A DNA stretch of 64,000 bases from Dasyornis broadbenti (Eukaryota; Chordata; Aves; Passeriformes; Dasyornithidae). The position numbers were made by a program, and so were the translations under genes. The notes under the pieces are model-generated. The model saw nothing but the letters and a program-made list of their open reading frames with translations, searched no databases and was not told the origin of the DNA. The stretch is from assembly GCA_013397935.1 (NCBI GenBank), contig VZRN01005167.1:307-64306 (forward strand). The letters run 5' to 3'. Position 1 is the stretch's first letter, and each line of letters begins with the position of its first letter. Positions 1 to 13,800 of the stretch are shown here, piece after piece.

Positions 1-1689
1 TTATTGAAGATAGGGATAAAGATTGGAACAGTAACATAAAACCACAAGTCCTGAATTATGAGGGAGGAAACAAACTATATTCCTCCTTTTACCACTGAGT
101 AAATAAAATGTTCTGCTGTTATAGTGCGAGTTTAAAATTAGTAAAATAACACTCCTTACTTACAGGTCATGCTGTTATTATTCAAATTATATTTGTTGTT
201 CCTTTTCTATCTCTTTCCTGCCAGCTTTCCACAAGTGGTACAGGCTTTTTTTCTTTTTTTTTTTTTTTTTTTAATTATTTTTCTAAATAGCACTTACTAA
301 ATTCAGTTTTAAAAAATTTGAAAATGTAAATGAAAATGAGAAAAATTTTAAAGGTAGTTGAGTGTCTATAGCATCGTAAGTCTGCTTTTAGACATGGCTG
401 CAGTGTAAATAGAGATTGCTGTGATCACTGGACCATTAAATGCACTATACACGAACATCACAGTAATTTTCATAAGGATAGTGCAGAACTGGAATATGTT
501 GCAAGTAATATTTTTGTTTTTCTCTGGTTTTGAAATAATATTTGGCCTATCTCAGCATTAATTCAATTGTTTGTTGGTTTGTTGTTTGTTGGTTTGTATT
601 TTTCTGTCTGGTCTTGGCCCTGATCCTACAAAGCACTAAAACCAGACATAATTTGAAACACAAATAGGCCTAGTGGATATGCAAATTTGAGTGTGTACAC
701 TCTTTATAAAAAATTGTGGCCTTTATTTATATTCGTAAGTGCTTTACTCCTGATGGGTACTTTGGTTCTGCAAGGAAAAGAAGAATTTAACTATAAAAAC
801 CTCTCAGTGCATCATTCTCCCATTGCTCTTTGCTCAAAATAAATTGTTTTTCTCCAAGTTTTGCTGATGTCACTGGACATAGAAGTTAAGATTGTTCTTA
901 GTCCTTTGAGTTAGGAAACAGAACGTTTTCATGTTTGCAAGCCCACAGAGGGGTGTTAATACTTTGAGGGCTGAACTGAATTGAAATGTCATTTACAGTT
1001 GTTATGATACACCGAGCACTCACTGGAATTTACCTTTGTTTCCACTACAGGGATGAGACATTTGTTTGGTTTTAGTGCTGGAATAACAAGCTCAAGGCTG
1101 TGGTTGTTACAGCAGCTGGTAACAACATGAACATTTAATTCGTATCTGCAACTTAAGAAGAAACCTATATTCCTTATTCTTTCCTGTCACCTCTGTGCCA
1201 ATGAGGCCAACACTGCCTTGTCCTTGCTTCTGATTACATTGGTGGGTGAATAAGAAACGTAATAATATTACTTACCTCATAACAGTTGTACTTGAGTAGG
1301 GCTTTTGTAGTCAAAATTTTCTCAGACTTGTAACTGTATTTTTGATATTGATTTTGAAATATGCAGTCTGATGTGTCTGGCCAGCAATTTTTTTCTAAAA
1401 CTTTCTGAAAAGTAGCATAATTTAAAATATGAATAATTTTTTTAAAAAAGAATCTCTGTATTTTGTTTGGAAAATTGGTATCTTTAGACCTTGTTTAAAT
1501 TAAGTGATGTTTATGATTGTTTATCTTAATACATGAAAAAGACTCTTGGAAGATTTTAATATTCTGTATGTTTTGTTAATACTGTAGAGACATAGGCCGT
1601 AAACTTTTATCAGTGTGCAAAAGTACTTGACCTTAAAGCAATAGGAATATATTCTTGTAAGTCTTCAGGGGAATTCATTGTTTCTCCAG
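1..1689. other. Upstream intron or flank of TBC1D7
   Basis: No coding sequence is recognised. The first coding exon is preceded by a splice acceptor (TTTCTCCAG, ending at 1689), so at least one noncoding 5' UTR exon lies upstream. I see no CpG-rich promoter here, so the promoter is probably left of the window. The stretch is AT-rich, with a T run at 246-272 and a TTGTTGGTTTG-type simple repeat near 568-598. Confidence 0.6.
246..272. repeat. T homopolymer tract
   Basis: A run of 27 bases, all T except for one C at 253. Confidence 0.85.
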
Positions 1690-1813
1690 AAGGAATCAGT
1701 CATGGCTGATGACTCTCAGAGAAACTTTCGCTCAGTATATTACGAAAAAGTTGGGTTTCGTGGAGTTGAAGAAAAGAAGTCGCTGGAAATTCTGTTAAAG
1801 GATGACCGTTTGG
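1690..1813 (+). CDS. TBC1D7: TBC1D7 coding exon 1 (12 nt of 5' UTR plus start)
   Basis: The exon opens after TTTCTCCAG and the ATG is at 1702. It encodes MADDSQRNFRSVYYEKVGFR and on to the KDDRL segment, ending with the first base of an Asp codon (phase 1). The donor is GCAAGT rather than GT. Extending or shortening the exon to another donor would break the L-D-I-E-K-L junction conserved with human. Confidence 0.95.
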
Positions 1814-4800
1814 GCAAGTTGATTTCATTGTTTCCTCTATTACTTGATGATTAGGGGCTGGAGAGGGAGTAACAGAAAATGTTCACCTGCTGTGCTTAGT
1901 ATTTAAGTTTTACATCTTTTACCAATAATCTCTCAGTTAGTGCTAGCAGACCTTTGATTTTCAAAGATCTGGAAATCTGATTTTTAAAACTATTGAAGAG
2001 TTGTCAGTTTGCTTGTTTCTTTTTTTTCCTTCTCTCATTCTCTGTGCCCAAGAAATGAAAAGTTTTTTATGGAAAGCAATTTTAACCTGGGAATGCATTG
2101 TCTCATGCTGTCAATTCCATCTAACTTCAAAGCAATGAAGATGTTATTGCTGTTGGTCCCTGAGGAGTGCCACATCTCTAACAGAACAGAGAGATAAATG
2201 TTGCCCCTTTAAAAAAGGCCTTAATTGTTTTGACAGTGACACGATTTATGAAATGCCTATAAAAATGGTAGTTTCCTCCTGATGAAACCTAGAGTAGTTT
2301 TACTGTAAGTCAGGCCAATATATGTATTTGTCAAAATTGTTGCAGTTTGTAAAGTACAGTCTATTCTCAATTTGAAGCAGTGAAAGCATTTATTGATGGT
2401 AAACGATGAAAGTGGGCGTTTCAATCTGCAGCTGCAGGTTTGTCATACTTAGCTGGGTCAGAGATGCAAACCTGTTTGTAATCATATTTAAATTTGTCCT
2501 GATTTTTTTTTTCTTTTTATTTCTTTACAGATATTGAGAAGCTTTGCACATTTAGTCAAAGGTTTCCTCTTCCATCCATGTATCGCATACTGGTGTGGAA
2601 AGTGCTTCTAGGTATGAAATGTAACATGGAATGCAGAATGTAAGAAGGTTTTTTTCTGTTTGGTTTGGTGTTTTCCTTTCTTTAAAGATGTAATGACATG
2701 ATTATTATGCCTTGCTTACTGATAAATATTTAGCCTACTTTTGTATCCACCTAGGATGCACAAAGGCAATTATAAAACAATATTCCATGCATAGTTTTTG
2801 AGAACTTTGCTGAAGGGTGCCTAGGACAGTGTGTTTGTATATTTGACTTTGTAACACTATCCAAGGAAATTTATAAAACGGGTTTGAGATGTGGCTTATA
2901 AAAAGTCACCAGTAAGTCGTCTCATAAGGTATTCAGTTCTGTTCCTGAAATAACAGACAATTAAGCTGAAGTAAAGCTGTGATTAATTTTAAACTGGGCA
3001 AGGCATGGAATTCATGTTTATTATAAAGAGAAGCTTCTTGCTCTGCACGTTTGGTTTCTTATGGTTTTGCTTCTGGTTTTGAATTGTATTTGCCATTGAA
3101 GAAGATACAAGGCTGAAGACAAGTTAATGATATCTCCCAAAACCATAAAAACCATAAATAGATTATATTTTCCTAGAAGTGCACTAGTGAGGTGACTAAT
3201 TAAAAAGTACTAGTGACTTTATACTAACTGGTCATGTTGTGTTGGTTGACTAGATGCAAGGTAATGTCATTTGGAGACAGAGGAGGGGTTTTAAAAAAAA
3301 ATCTTAATTTTTTTATTCATTCTTTTCCCTCTCCAGTTTTCTACAACTCAAAAGTTGTGGCTTCATATTCCCGGTTATTTGGATTTGTAAGCCTTTTTTT
3401 GGCAAAGGTAGTAAATGAACAGTGCACAGAAGGGGCATGATCTAATTACAAAACTTGAAGTTCTTGGCGTTGATCATTGAACTAACAGAGTAGACCTACT
3501 TCAGAATTCTGCCATTAAAAAGATTGTTGTACCCTGGGCACTAGTGGCACTAGTAAGCATACTTTAAAATGTTAGTGGTAGGAAATATAGCATAGGAATT
3601 TTGAACAAGTGACTCAGTACAGAATCCTTCAGCCAAAATTATAATAGCAAAATACAGTCTCTTCACAAAACTGTGGCTCACTGCAGAGCCAGATCTTGGG
3701 CTGTTTTAGATAAAGGATCTGTGAATCATAGGATAACACAGAAAACCTGAGTCAACTGTGTAGAAAATTGTATTGGTTTTTAAAAGGATTTTGTTTTTTA
3801 AACCCAGAGTGATTAATTTCACAGCACGAAGTTGTGTCAGGGGAGATTTAGGCTGGAAATAAGAACAAAGTTCGTCATCCAGAAGGCGGCTGGGCAGTGG
3901 AACAGGCTCCCCGGGGAAGTGGTCATGGCACCAAGCCTGACAGAGTTCAAGAAATGTTTGGACAATGCTCTGAGGCACGTGGTGTGATTTTTTGGAGTCG
4001 TCTTGTGCAGGGCCAGGCAGGGACTCAGTGGTCCTTGTGGGTCCCTTCCAACTCGAGATATTCTGTGATTTCGAGTGTTCATACTATGACATGCCCGGGG
4101 TGAACAGAGGTACAAGGACTTTTCTTATGCTGCATTTCAGTGTTAACAGTTGTTAGAAAAGGTGGTATAGAGCAGGACAATGCAAAAGATCTCTCCCTAA
4201 AATGATTGGAACTACAGTCCAGTCCATTTCTGGTGGGAGGTGTTACATGTCCTCTTAAGTAATGTTAATAGTTTAAGAAAAGGAAGTCTGTCCTATCAGC
4301 AAAACTATCTCAGACATGGACCAAGTCTTACTTGATGTCCCAGATGACATGGTGTGTCAGCAATGCCTCCATTACCTTCCTGTTCAAGGATGACTCATGA
4401 TGGTTTCCAGGCACCCCTGTGTTGTTTAACCTTTTCTGCCTGCCTGAGGTTCTCCTCTGTTTGAGGAGAGCAGTTGGCAGTATGTACGTACAGTTAATGA
4501 TGTTGACTCCCTTTTGGCATATTGTGAAAAATGTCTTGCTTTGTCCCAGCTTTTGAAATGCAGACAGGTTTGCAGTTGGAAAAGAAAAGATAATTTTCTG
4601 TCTGATGTTCTTGTTACTAAACTCAGCCATTTTGTGGTTTAACACTTGGCAGGAATATATTTTTCTTTAAATGAGTGGTAAAAGCAGCAGGTAGCTTGTT
4701 TCAGAACTGACTTGTGAAAAATACTTTTTTCTCATGGATTTCTACACTGGGAAAAAATCTGCTGCACTAATGATAGGGAAGTGGCATTTTTTTGCCATGG

Positions 4801-7800
4801 TGTATGTAAGTTCTTATTTCTGTTGAAGTTTGTGACAGTTTTGTTGTGAACATCAGTGCATGACAAGATTGAGTCTCGAGTAAGATGAAGGATTGAGTGA
4901 AATGTTGAGTATCTCTTCTGGAGATGCAGTTTAATTTTTTTTGCCTTTCTACTTAGACACTTTTATTTCTTCTTAATTTTTTTTTTCTCCCAGGAAACTA
5001 GAAAAGATATTTGTGTTGTGCTAAGAAAATAAAAAATGTTACCTTGCGAAGTGACTATGTGGCATTCTTAAGTTTTAATCTTTAACTGATTCAGCTGATT
5101 GATTTTGGGTTTTGAATGTCTTTTTAGGGAGGATTAATCTGTGATACAGTGAGTAAAGACTTTTCTGGCAGTAAAGTAATTAATACTGCAGTGTACAGTG
5201 TCTTTGCATTAATTAACTGCATGTAAATATTCTCTGTCATCTCAGACAAAGTGCAGAATTTTGAAAAACTGAACAGCCAATGTATATAAAAATCATTCTG
5301 CACTGACTTTGTATTCAAAATAAATGGAGGCTGGGCACAAACACACAACTAATACTGTACTGAAAACTAGATAGGTATAAAAACTAACAAGTAAGAATTC
5401 TCCTTACAATTGTTTAAATTTTTTCTTTTAAATTTTTTTTAAATTCTTTTTTCTTATTCTTTATTTAGGAATTATTCCTCCTCACCATGAATCTCATGCT
5501 TTGGTGATGAAGTACCGGAAGGAGCAGTACTGGGATATTCACCATGCTCTTCGTGTGATTCGATTTATTAATCATTCTACCCCACAGGTTGATGTTTTTC
5601 TCCGCATACATCAACTGGAATCAGGAAAATTGCCTCGAAATGTAGCTTTTCCATTGGTCAGTTGCCTTTTTAACAGTCTTTTAAATACAGTACTTTATTG
5701 AACTTGAAACTATAAACCAGTGAGAAACTGAAGTGCAAGTCACCACATAAATGCTTGTAGATAGACCAAGTAAGGTGAATGGAAAACAGAGAAGTACTAC
5801 TATAAAATACGGATTTTTAGTCAAAGTGCTTTTCTCTTTTTCTTCCCCTGAGTAGTTATGTAAGATTTTATGCCTTAAAATCTCTTTTATGCATTTTGCC
5901 TGCTAGGTTTGAAGCCTTTTGTACTGCAGGGCACTTCAGTTTCTTTATAGCACTGAAATGAAAATGACATAATCTCATTGGAGCTCACAGGTTCTTATGT
6001 GTTGTGGAACAAGGATAATTCAAAGCCTGTACAAGCAGTGATTTAATGCAAGTTTCATCAGATATTTAAATTATTTGGTTTTTAATCTAGACTTTAGTGT
6101 ACTGTCCTCCTTTTATCTTAGTCTGAACTGTTCTGGGTTTCTCTCAGGTAATGCACGTACTCTGCAGGTCACAGTGTATACCCATATGGTTGAATGAGTC
6201 TGTGTTGTGATGGTAAGATAGTAGTGTGGTGATAAAAACAATGTGTGGTTCTTTTCATATAAGCCTCCATGAAACAGGAGATGATGAAAGGAGCCATGGA
6301 GCTTTCTAAGTGGATTTTGTCCTGTATTTAGTGTTGCTTTGTTCATATTCACTCTAGCCCAGCTTAATTTGTTATTGTTCGTCTGTAATCACAAATTTTG
6401 ACATAAGTACTTAAAAAAATGTTCAAAATAGGAAAAAAGGGTTAAAGCTAATGTGGAAAATTCAGTAATATTTTGAACTGGAAGATTACATGCAGCATTC
6501 TCTTGTCAGAGGGGGAGTGTTGTCATGCCCTTATTGTTTCCTAGGAATGTAGCTATCCTACCCTGCAAATTTCCAGTAGAGAAATTTCCTTGATTTTGGC
6601 ATGTAATCTAGTGGGCTGAAAATTCCTCCCTTCTAGATCTGTATTGCCTCCTGAGCAAGTGTTTTGTCAGTGCATCCCAGAACTGCTCTCAGGACTGTGG
6701 TGAGGTTTCATAGCAATGGTGTTTAGCAGAGCCCCAGTCATTAATCCTGTAGCTAAGGTTTGTTTTGCTGCTACAGAAAGCATTTGTTCTCTTTAAGCCA
6801 GCCTGTTTTCAGTGCAGTCACTGTCCCCCTAAACTTATGAGAGGTTATTGCTTGATAGTAATGCAGGTGTTTTATTGTAGAGGCAGAGGGGGTATAAAGA
6901 GATGTCAGAATGATCTAAATATTTTGAAATGTTTGAGTAACAGACAGAAGTCTGCTGAGTGTTTTGTGCATCTGAATGCAGAGAGGTTAAGTATGGATAC
7001 TTGTGTATTGCAGCAGTCTGTGTGGCAGAGACATATCCCAGTAATATTTAAGACTCTCCATAGACTGAAGCATGTTTTGGTTTTAAAAGCAAAACAAGTC
7101 TTATTTGCTCTACTTTAATAGGTATCTGACATAGTGCATCTGCTGCCTGATGCCTTGTTTAGGAATGTCAGAACAGCTCTTTGCGTACGTTGATTCCTAT
7201 TTTTTCCCCCAAATGGCAGAGAAAAGGAATATAAGAATAATTGAAATCAGAATAGTCCAGTACTTTCTTGTAGTTCACATTTTTTTGGCTTTGTTTTCCA
7301 GGAACCTGAAGATGAAGTGTTTCTTGCAATTGCTAAAGCAATGGAGGAAATGGTGGAGGATCCTATAGAATGCTATTGGCTTGTCAGTTGCTTTGTGAAT
7401 CAGTTGAACAGCAAGCACAAAGATTCATTGCAACAACTGGTAAGGAAGAAACACTTTTTTTTTTGGTGAGTACAAGCAGTCATGGAAAGCATTAATACAG
7501 GGAAACAAATGGAGCATCAGAGATGACAACCTTGGATTCTGTTCCACCAGCTGTCTTGAGAAAATGTGAGGAGTGCTTTTTGCATTGTGATTTCTCTGTC
7601 CTGTCTAACATTAGAAATTGTTTTTGTTTGCTATGTAGTAATTTTCAATTACCTTTTTTTTAGTTTGTGGAAAGGTTACATTGTATCTAGTTGAATTATA
7701 GGTCTTACAAATTGGTCACTCAAGAATTTTCTTTAAACTGTTGAAAGTGTCAAAAATTGAGAACACCTTGGTGTATATCTGCTACTTTTTAGGCTGCATC

Positions 7801-10800
7801 TCTGGCATCCATATGGTGCTCATTGGATGATAGACAAAGCACAGTTGTTTTTTTGTTTTATAAATGGAGCAGGGTACTCTGTCTTCAGAAAAACAATATG
7901 TTACAGATTAAGTTATAATTTAAAAAGGAGTAGTTTTCTTTTAGCACTGATCATTTAAACACTCTCATAGAATATTAATTTTGAATTTCTGTCTTACTGA
8001 TTTATAAAATTAAAATTTGATTGTAATGCATACTTATCAAAATTATGAAAGCTCTTGTAATTCATCAAATAGCCTTAAGAGATAAGGAGCTTTTAGTTAA
8101 CAATATCCTCTGAGGTAAAAATATTGAGTACATGTGCACTAGCAATTGCTGAATGGAAATTTGTTGTGGAAAGTTATGCCTGCCCTTGGTAGTTGTTTTG
8201 GAACTAAGAAATATATTTTAAACCTACCTCCTATTTCAGTAAGTGGTACATTCAACGATACCAGTTCAAAGGAGAAAGGAATATTTTTAAAGAAAGTGTG
8301 TTTGTACTATGTAAAGAGTGCTAAGTGTCTCCCTCCCTAATTTTTTAATTTTTTTGTAATACAAACAATGTACCAAGATTCAGTAGGTGAGAATATGGAC
8401 AAAGGAAGTGTTTTCTGCCTTTGACAGCCGAAGTCCTTAGCAGTTTACCTAATTATGACAGAAAGCATAAAGGTACTCAAGAATTGATGAAAATGTGTAT
8501 TGTGTTACATTAAAATTTAAACAAGATCAGAAAATTATCTGCATGTTTATGCTTTAAATACTTTGGGTTTATAAACAATAAATCAATGTCCAGCTTTTAA
8601 TGGGTTGCACAGGAATTTGCTCTCAGAATTGATTTTTTGGGTTTTGCTGCATTATGCGTAGATTTTTTTTGATGTGTGGTGAGGTGATTAGGTTTGAGGT
8701 GAATGAAACTCAATTTTACTTGTGAAGGTAGCAGTAATTAGTGCACATTTAATCTCTGCATTGCTTTAAGCTCTGAAACACCACCTTGCACTTGGGAGTA
8801 CTGCGTATCTTGGAAGTTCTGCTAGTGGTCAGCAATTTAAGGAAGCTGAGGTTGTTTCTTTGGTTAAATACATAAATACATAATTAGTTAATTGCAAAAG
8901 TCAGTAACACCCGAATTTTGGAACAGTTAAAGTAGTGAAAATACATTATTTTAACAAGTTATTTTATGCCAGTTGAATTTTGAAGACAATGCTTGTCTTA
9001 TTTAGTATGCATTAACTATGAAGGTAGTCTGATGTGAGTTACCTAAAATTTTCTAATTCTTTTTCAGCCAAAAATTCTGGAGCAGTATTTGAACATTGAA
9101 GATAATAGACTACTGATGCATCTGAAGGCATGTTCTGCAATGAGCAAACTCCCTTATGATCTTTGGTTTAAAAAGTGTTTTGCAGGATGCTTACCTGAGT
9201 CCAGTTTACAGAGGCAAGTTCTTTTTCTTTTGTTTCTGTTTGTAACTGCATAGTAATTTCAGCTTTTTGTCATCACTAGCAGGGAAAGAGCTTTCCATAC
9301 TTTATCTGTAAGATTATGGTGTTAACTTTATTGGTATCTTGGAAATGATAAAATTGGATTTAATTCCCCTTGTTACTGGTGCAAGATGATCAATCTCTGT
9401 GTGATTATTTCACCTACTGAAAATAAAAAGAGTGGAGTTCAGTACACCGGCTGATTCTGTTCGCCACTTAATGCCTCCTATGATGTAAAACTCCAAACCC
9501 TCTGTTGATGTCACATAGCTGAATGGTAGTCAGTTTTTGGGCTTTTTAACAAAAATCTGTGCTTAGGGAGTGATTGTAGTATTGTATTATTGTTAGATGA
9601 AAAAGATGTTGGGAATGTGTATGGGTTTTGGCTCAGATAGAGTTAATTTTCTTCAGAGTAGCTGGTATAGGGCTGTGTTTTGGACCACAGGGATGTTTTA
9701 GTTTCCACAGAGCAGCACTTACACAGCATCATTCTATTCCTCACCAGCAATGAGGCTGGGGGTGCACAAGAAGTTTGGAGGAGACACAGCCAGGGCACAG
9801 CTGACCCAGGGGATATCCCATTCCACTGGAGTCATGCTCAGCAGTGAAGCTGGAGTCATGCTCAGCAATGGTTGGCAGGTGGGAGCACTTGCTTGGGGAC
9901 TTGCTGGCCATCAGTCGGGGTAGTCGGCAGCTGTTCTCAGTTGCATCACTTGTCTCAGGTTTTGTTTTCCTCTCTTCTAATGTTTTCTTCTCTTCCTTAC
10001 TTTTTTTTGAAATTATTACTTCTTTTTAATTATGAAACTTTTCTTTCTCCACCCACAAATTTGTTTCTTCCTTCTACCTTTCCAGTTCTTTCCCCATCCC
10101 GCTGGTGGGGTAGTAAATGAGTGGCTGTCTGGTGCTCAGTTGCTGGCTGGGGTTAAACCATGACAGAATGTTTATGTTAAAAAGTACTCCGGTAAGTTGA
10201 CTATTACGAAGTTAATGAAATAGTGGATTATATCAGGATCCTACAGTTGATAGGTTGTTGAGCTTTTAAAAGAGCAAAAGTCTTGTGCATGGCACTTCAC
10301 TGAAGGGCTTTTCAAATGAAGCTTGTATGATTTCTCTAATTCTGCTGCCTGAGAACTCTTGGAAAGCAGGAAATTCAAGCTCAATGTAGAGAAACATCTT
10401 TCCACATTAATAAGAGTTGCTAATAGCTGAACAGGATGTGGCACAAAGAAAACAATGATGTAATTTTCATCTGCCTGAAAACTTCGAGAAGTAACAAGGT
10501 TCCAGGGAAGTTTTTTTTTTAACGGGAATCGCAGGACTTCAGTGGCTAGTATAGGAACCCAGCATGGAAATTGCTTTGTAGAAAATGCTTTTATGGTGAT
10601 AAAGTTGGTCATAATCTGAATAGTGGATGCAGTGTTTGTTTATCTGGGACTTCATGTTTCATGGAGGAAAGTGGGAAATGGCTGTTTTAAAAAATGTTTC
10701 ATTTACCCTTATAAAAATAAGAAGATTTTAGGGAACAAGCTGTAAGATTAGAAATAATGCTGTCTGCTCTTGTTGGACCATGGTCTTTGAGGTTCTGTAG

Positions 10801-13800
10801 GTTTTACTGTTGCCAAGAATTACATTTGAGAGAAAAAAACCATTTTGTGAAGGATTGAGTGGTAGACCTTTAGGTACAACACGGTAATTGTTGCATGGCA
10901 AGTTCTTCTGATCAAGCACCTCTAAGTCTCCAAAATTGTCTTGTCTGTGTAGTGGTTGTGTGTGATGTGGTGGTTGAAAGCTTTTACTACTTTTATGACT
11001 ACAGAAATTATGTAAGCATGCACAGTATAAGATGTTTGTTATAGTCTTAAAAGCACCTGAACACCTGTAGTTTACCTACATATTTTTCACATTTGTGTCT
11101 GTAGGTCATTCTCGGCAGGTAATGATTGTTCTTGTTTTGTTGTGCCTTCTCTGTGTGCAACTTAAAGCCTTAAAACATAAACTACTGTCAGGAGAAGTGA
11201 CCTGGGCCTTGCCAGTCTCTTGAGGCCTTTTTTTTGTGTAGGTTTTTGTGATCTGAAATAGCCTCTGCAATCCACTGCATTGGGAACCTCTTCGCATGTC
11301 TCCTAGGAAATACGTTTATTTACAGCTCATGTGATTCAGTTTTGCTACTAGATCCTAGGGCTGAGGGCAAGAGCTCAAAGAGGAATTTGCATCAGAGCCG
11401 ATTTGCTCTTGGAAGATAAAGTGTTTTTTTAAAAATTTATGTTAAAAATTGAAAATTTATGGAGCTGTATCATCCTGACAGTGTAAAAGAAGAAATCTAG
11501 ATGAAGAACTTTGATTTTGTATTTAATAATCTCAGAACCTTTGGTTTCAAATGTCTACCATTTTGAATGAGTTATTTATATGAAATATTTTGTCTAGTCA
11601 GTATACACCTTTAGCATTCCCATATACTGTTTTACCTTACTGAAAAACAATATTATGATTACCTGGAATTTTTTAATACTTTTCTTTCCCCCCGGAAAAG
11701 GTCAAAATACTGTTTTTTTTATATCCCTCTGGAGTAAAAACTAATTTCAGTGTTGGTACTTCTGACAGCAGAGGAAACCCTTTCCCCAACAGTTCTTGTG
11801 GGGATGTGATGAAAGTGCACTTTTTCTTGGCAGTTTAGGTTTCTGAATTATTCAGTTGTAATCATAATGGCCTTACTTGCTGAGGAAATAACATACTTCA
11901 TGGGTAGTATGTGACAGATGAACTTAATTAATGCTTGGAGATTCAGTTTGGATTAGGATCTAGAAGCCCCAATGTTTATCTGAAATGCATCCAAATGTCA
12001 GTGTTGGAACTGCTGAGGTTTGAAGGTCTCCAGTTCTCCTGTGAATTTTATTTACTTTCTTGTCAAGTGAGAGATTATCTGAACACAGTCTTTTATGATT
12101 TATTTTAACTTACGATTTAGCACTGCATTTCTTAGAGAGGCTACTTGCTTTCTGTGTACTGTAGTCTTCTCTGCCAAGCAACTAAATCTAAATTTCATGG
12201 TTTTCTTCTTTTATTTGTTTTTCTCTAAGGTGTACAAGACTTGTACATGCTGTGCAGAAATTTTACCTCATAATGGTGAAATGAAGTTGCACAATACCAG
12301 TATCTGATAGGCATGGTCACTCAGTATAAATACTGTTTTATAGCACACTTCTAGTTACACCATAGGTAAAATTTATGCATCAGTTTAATTGAAATGGGTT
12401 TGGAAAATACATACAGACAGGTTTTATGTGGAAACTTCTCCTTTGAGCTTATGCAGTGTCTAATACACTTGGCATATTATGTGATGAGCTTCTTAACAAA
12501 CTTCTTAAAGATGCCACATTGGTGAAAGGGAGGAGCAGACTGGCCATTTCAAAGACTCTGTATCCCACCTGGAATATAGGCAGCGTGCTTCCTGTAATAT
12601 GAACCAGCCTGTAGCACAGGTTTGAGAGGGACAGAAAGGTGTACTTCTCTCTGAAACAGGGAGAGAACTGGATCACGCCTTTGTTTTCATACTCATCATT
12701 GCCCTGTTTGCTTGATTTCTGCAGCAGTATATCTGCTCATCTGTTTGGTAAGCCCCATATGTGGAAAGCTTTCCAGTGGTGCTGTGTTGGCCCTCAGCTA
12801 GAGATCCCTGCTCTTAAAGCTTGGGGTCCTGTTTGTGGCTTCAGCTCTACAGGCAAAATGGCACTTTGGCTGCCAGTTTAATCTGGCACTGTCAGCCCAG
12901 ATGATCCAGCAGAAGCAGTGCAGCTTTGCAGTTGTGATTAAGCCAGGCGTTTTTTGTGGCCTAATGATGCCAATCATGTACCAGCTCCCTGACTAATGTT
13001 GTTTGTACTCTGCACTGAAGGCTTGGCATTAGCTGGGTGGTGTTAGGTTATTAGTCTCTGGTGACTTGCTGGTGGCAAAATATTTGGTCATTCTCCTGAA
13101 ATCTTATGACTTTCAAACTGGCACTACCTCATGTATTAATATAATTCTGTAGTACCAGTACCATTCTATAATTCTATAATTTTACATCTGTGATTTCCCT
13201 GCCCTGCATAAATTACATTTAGTTGTAAAAACGTAACAGAAATATGGAAAATGCCTTAATTTTACTGTGGAGCAGGAGGGCATAAGAATGTGTGTGTGGG
13301 CTGCTACTGCAGAGAACCTTAATTCAGTTTGCGTTTGTCTCACTGAGCTGCTTCCCATGTCTGCAAATGGATGGACACAAGATCATGATATGACACCAGG
13401 GTGAGATTTGTGCGAGCCTCATCATGTCCCTCCATGCCCAGTTACCATCAGGAGGATACCCAGAAGTGCAGTAGAGGAGAAAGCACTGGTTCTTTTTAGA
13501 TGTCTGTTGCCTGGACAACTGGAGGACCAGGACCAGGGAATAAGGTTGAGTGTGTTTACACTGCAGCATCAGGGAAAAACTGTGAGATTAAAGGTAACAG
13601 CTCAGAAAAAGAGAGAGCAGCAATGCTGGAATGCCTCTTGTGCATTACTGCAGTGTAGTGGTGCAGGAACCTCAGAAAGTGCCTTGGAGAATGACATCCC
13701 TTCACACACAGGTGCACACAGAGTGAGTTGTATCTTGTCTACAGAAAAAGCTTAGTGAAAAGTAAATGGTTTCATTTGTATAATCCTTGGCATGCTCTTT

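Noticed and set aside
10320..10460. Faint CR1-like sequence in TBC1D7 intron 5
   Set aside because: AAGCTCAATGTAGAGAAACA and nearby bases loosely recall CR1, but the match is too diverged to call without an alignment.
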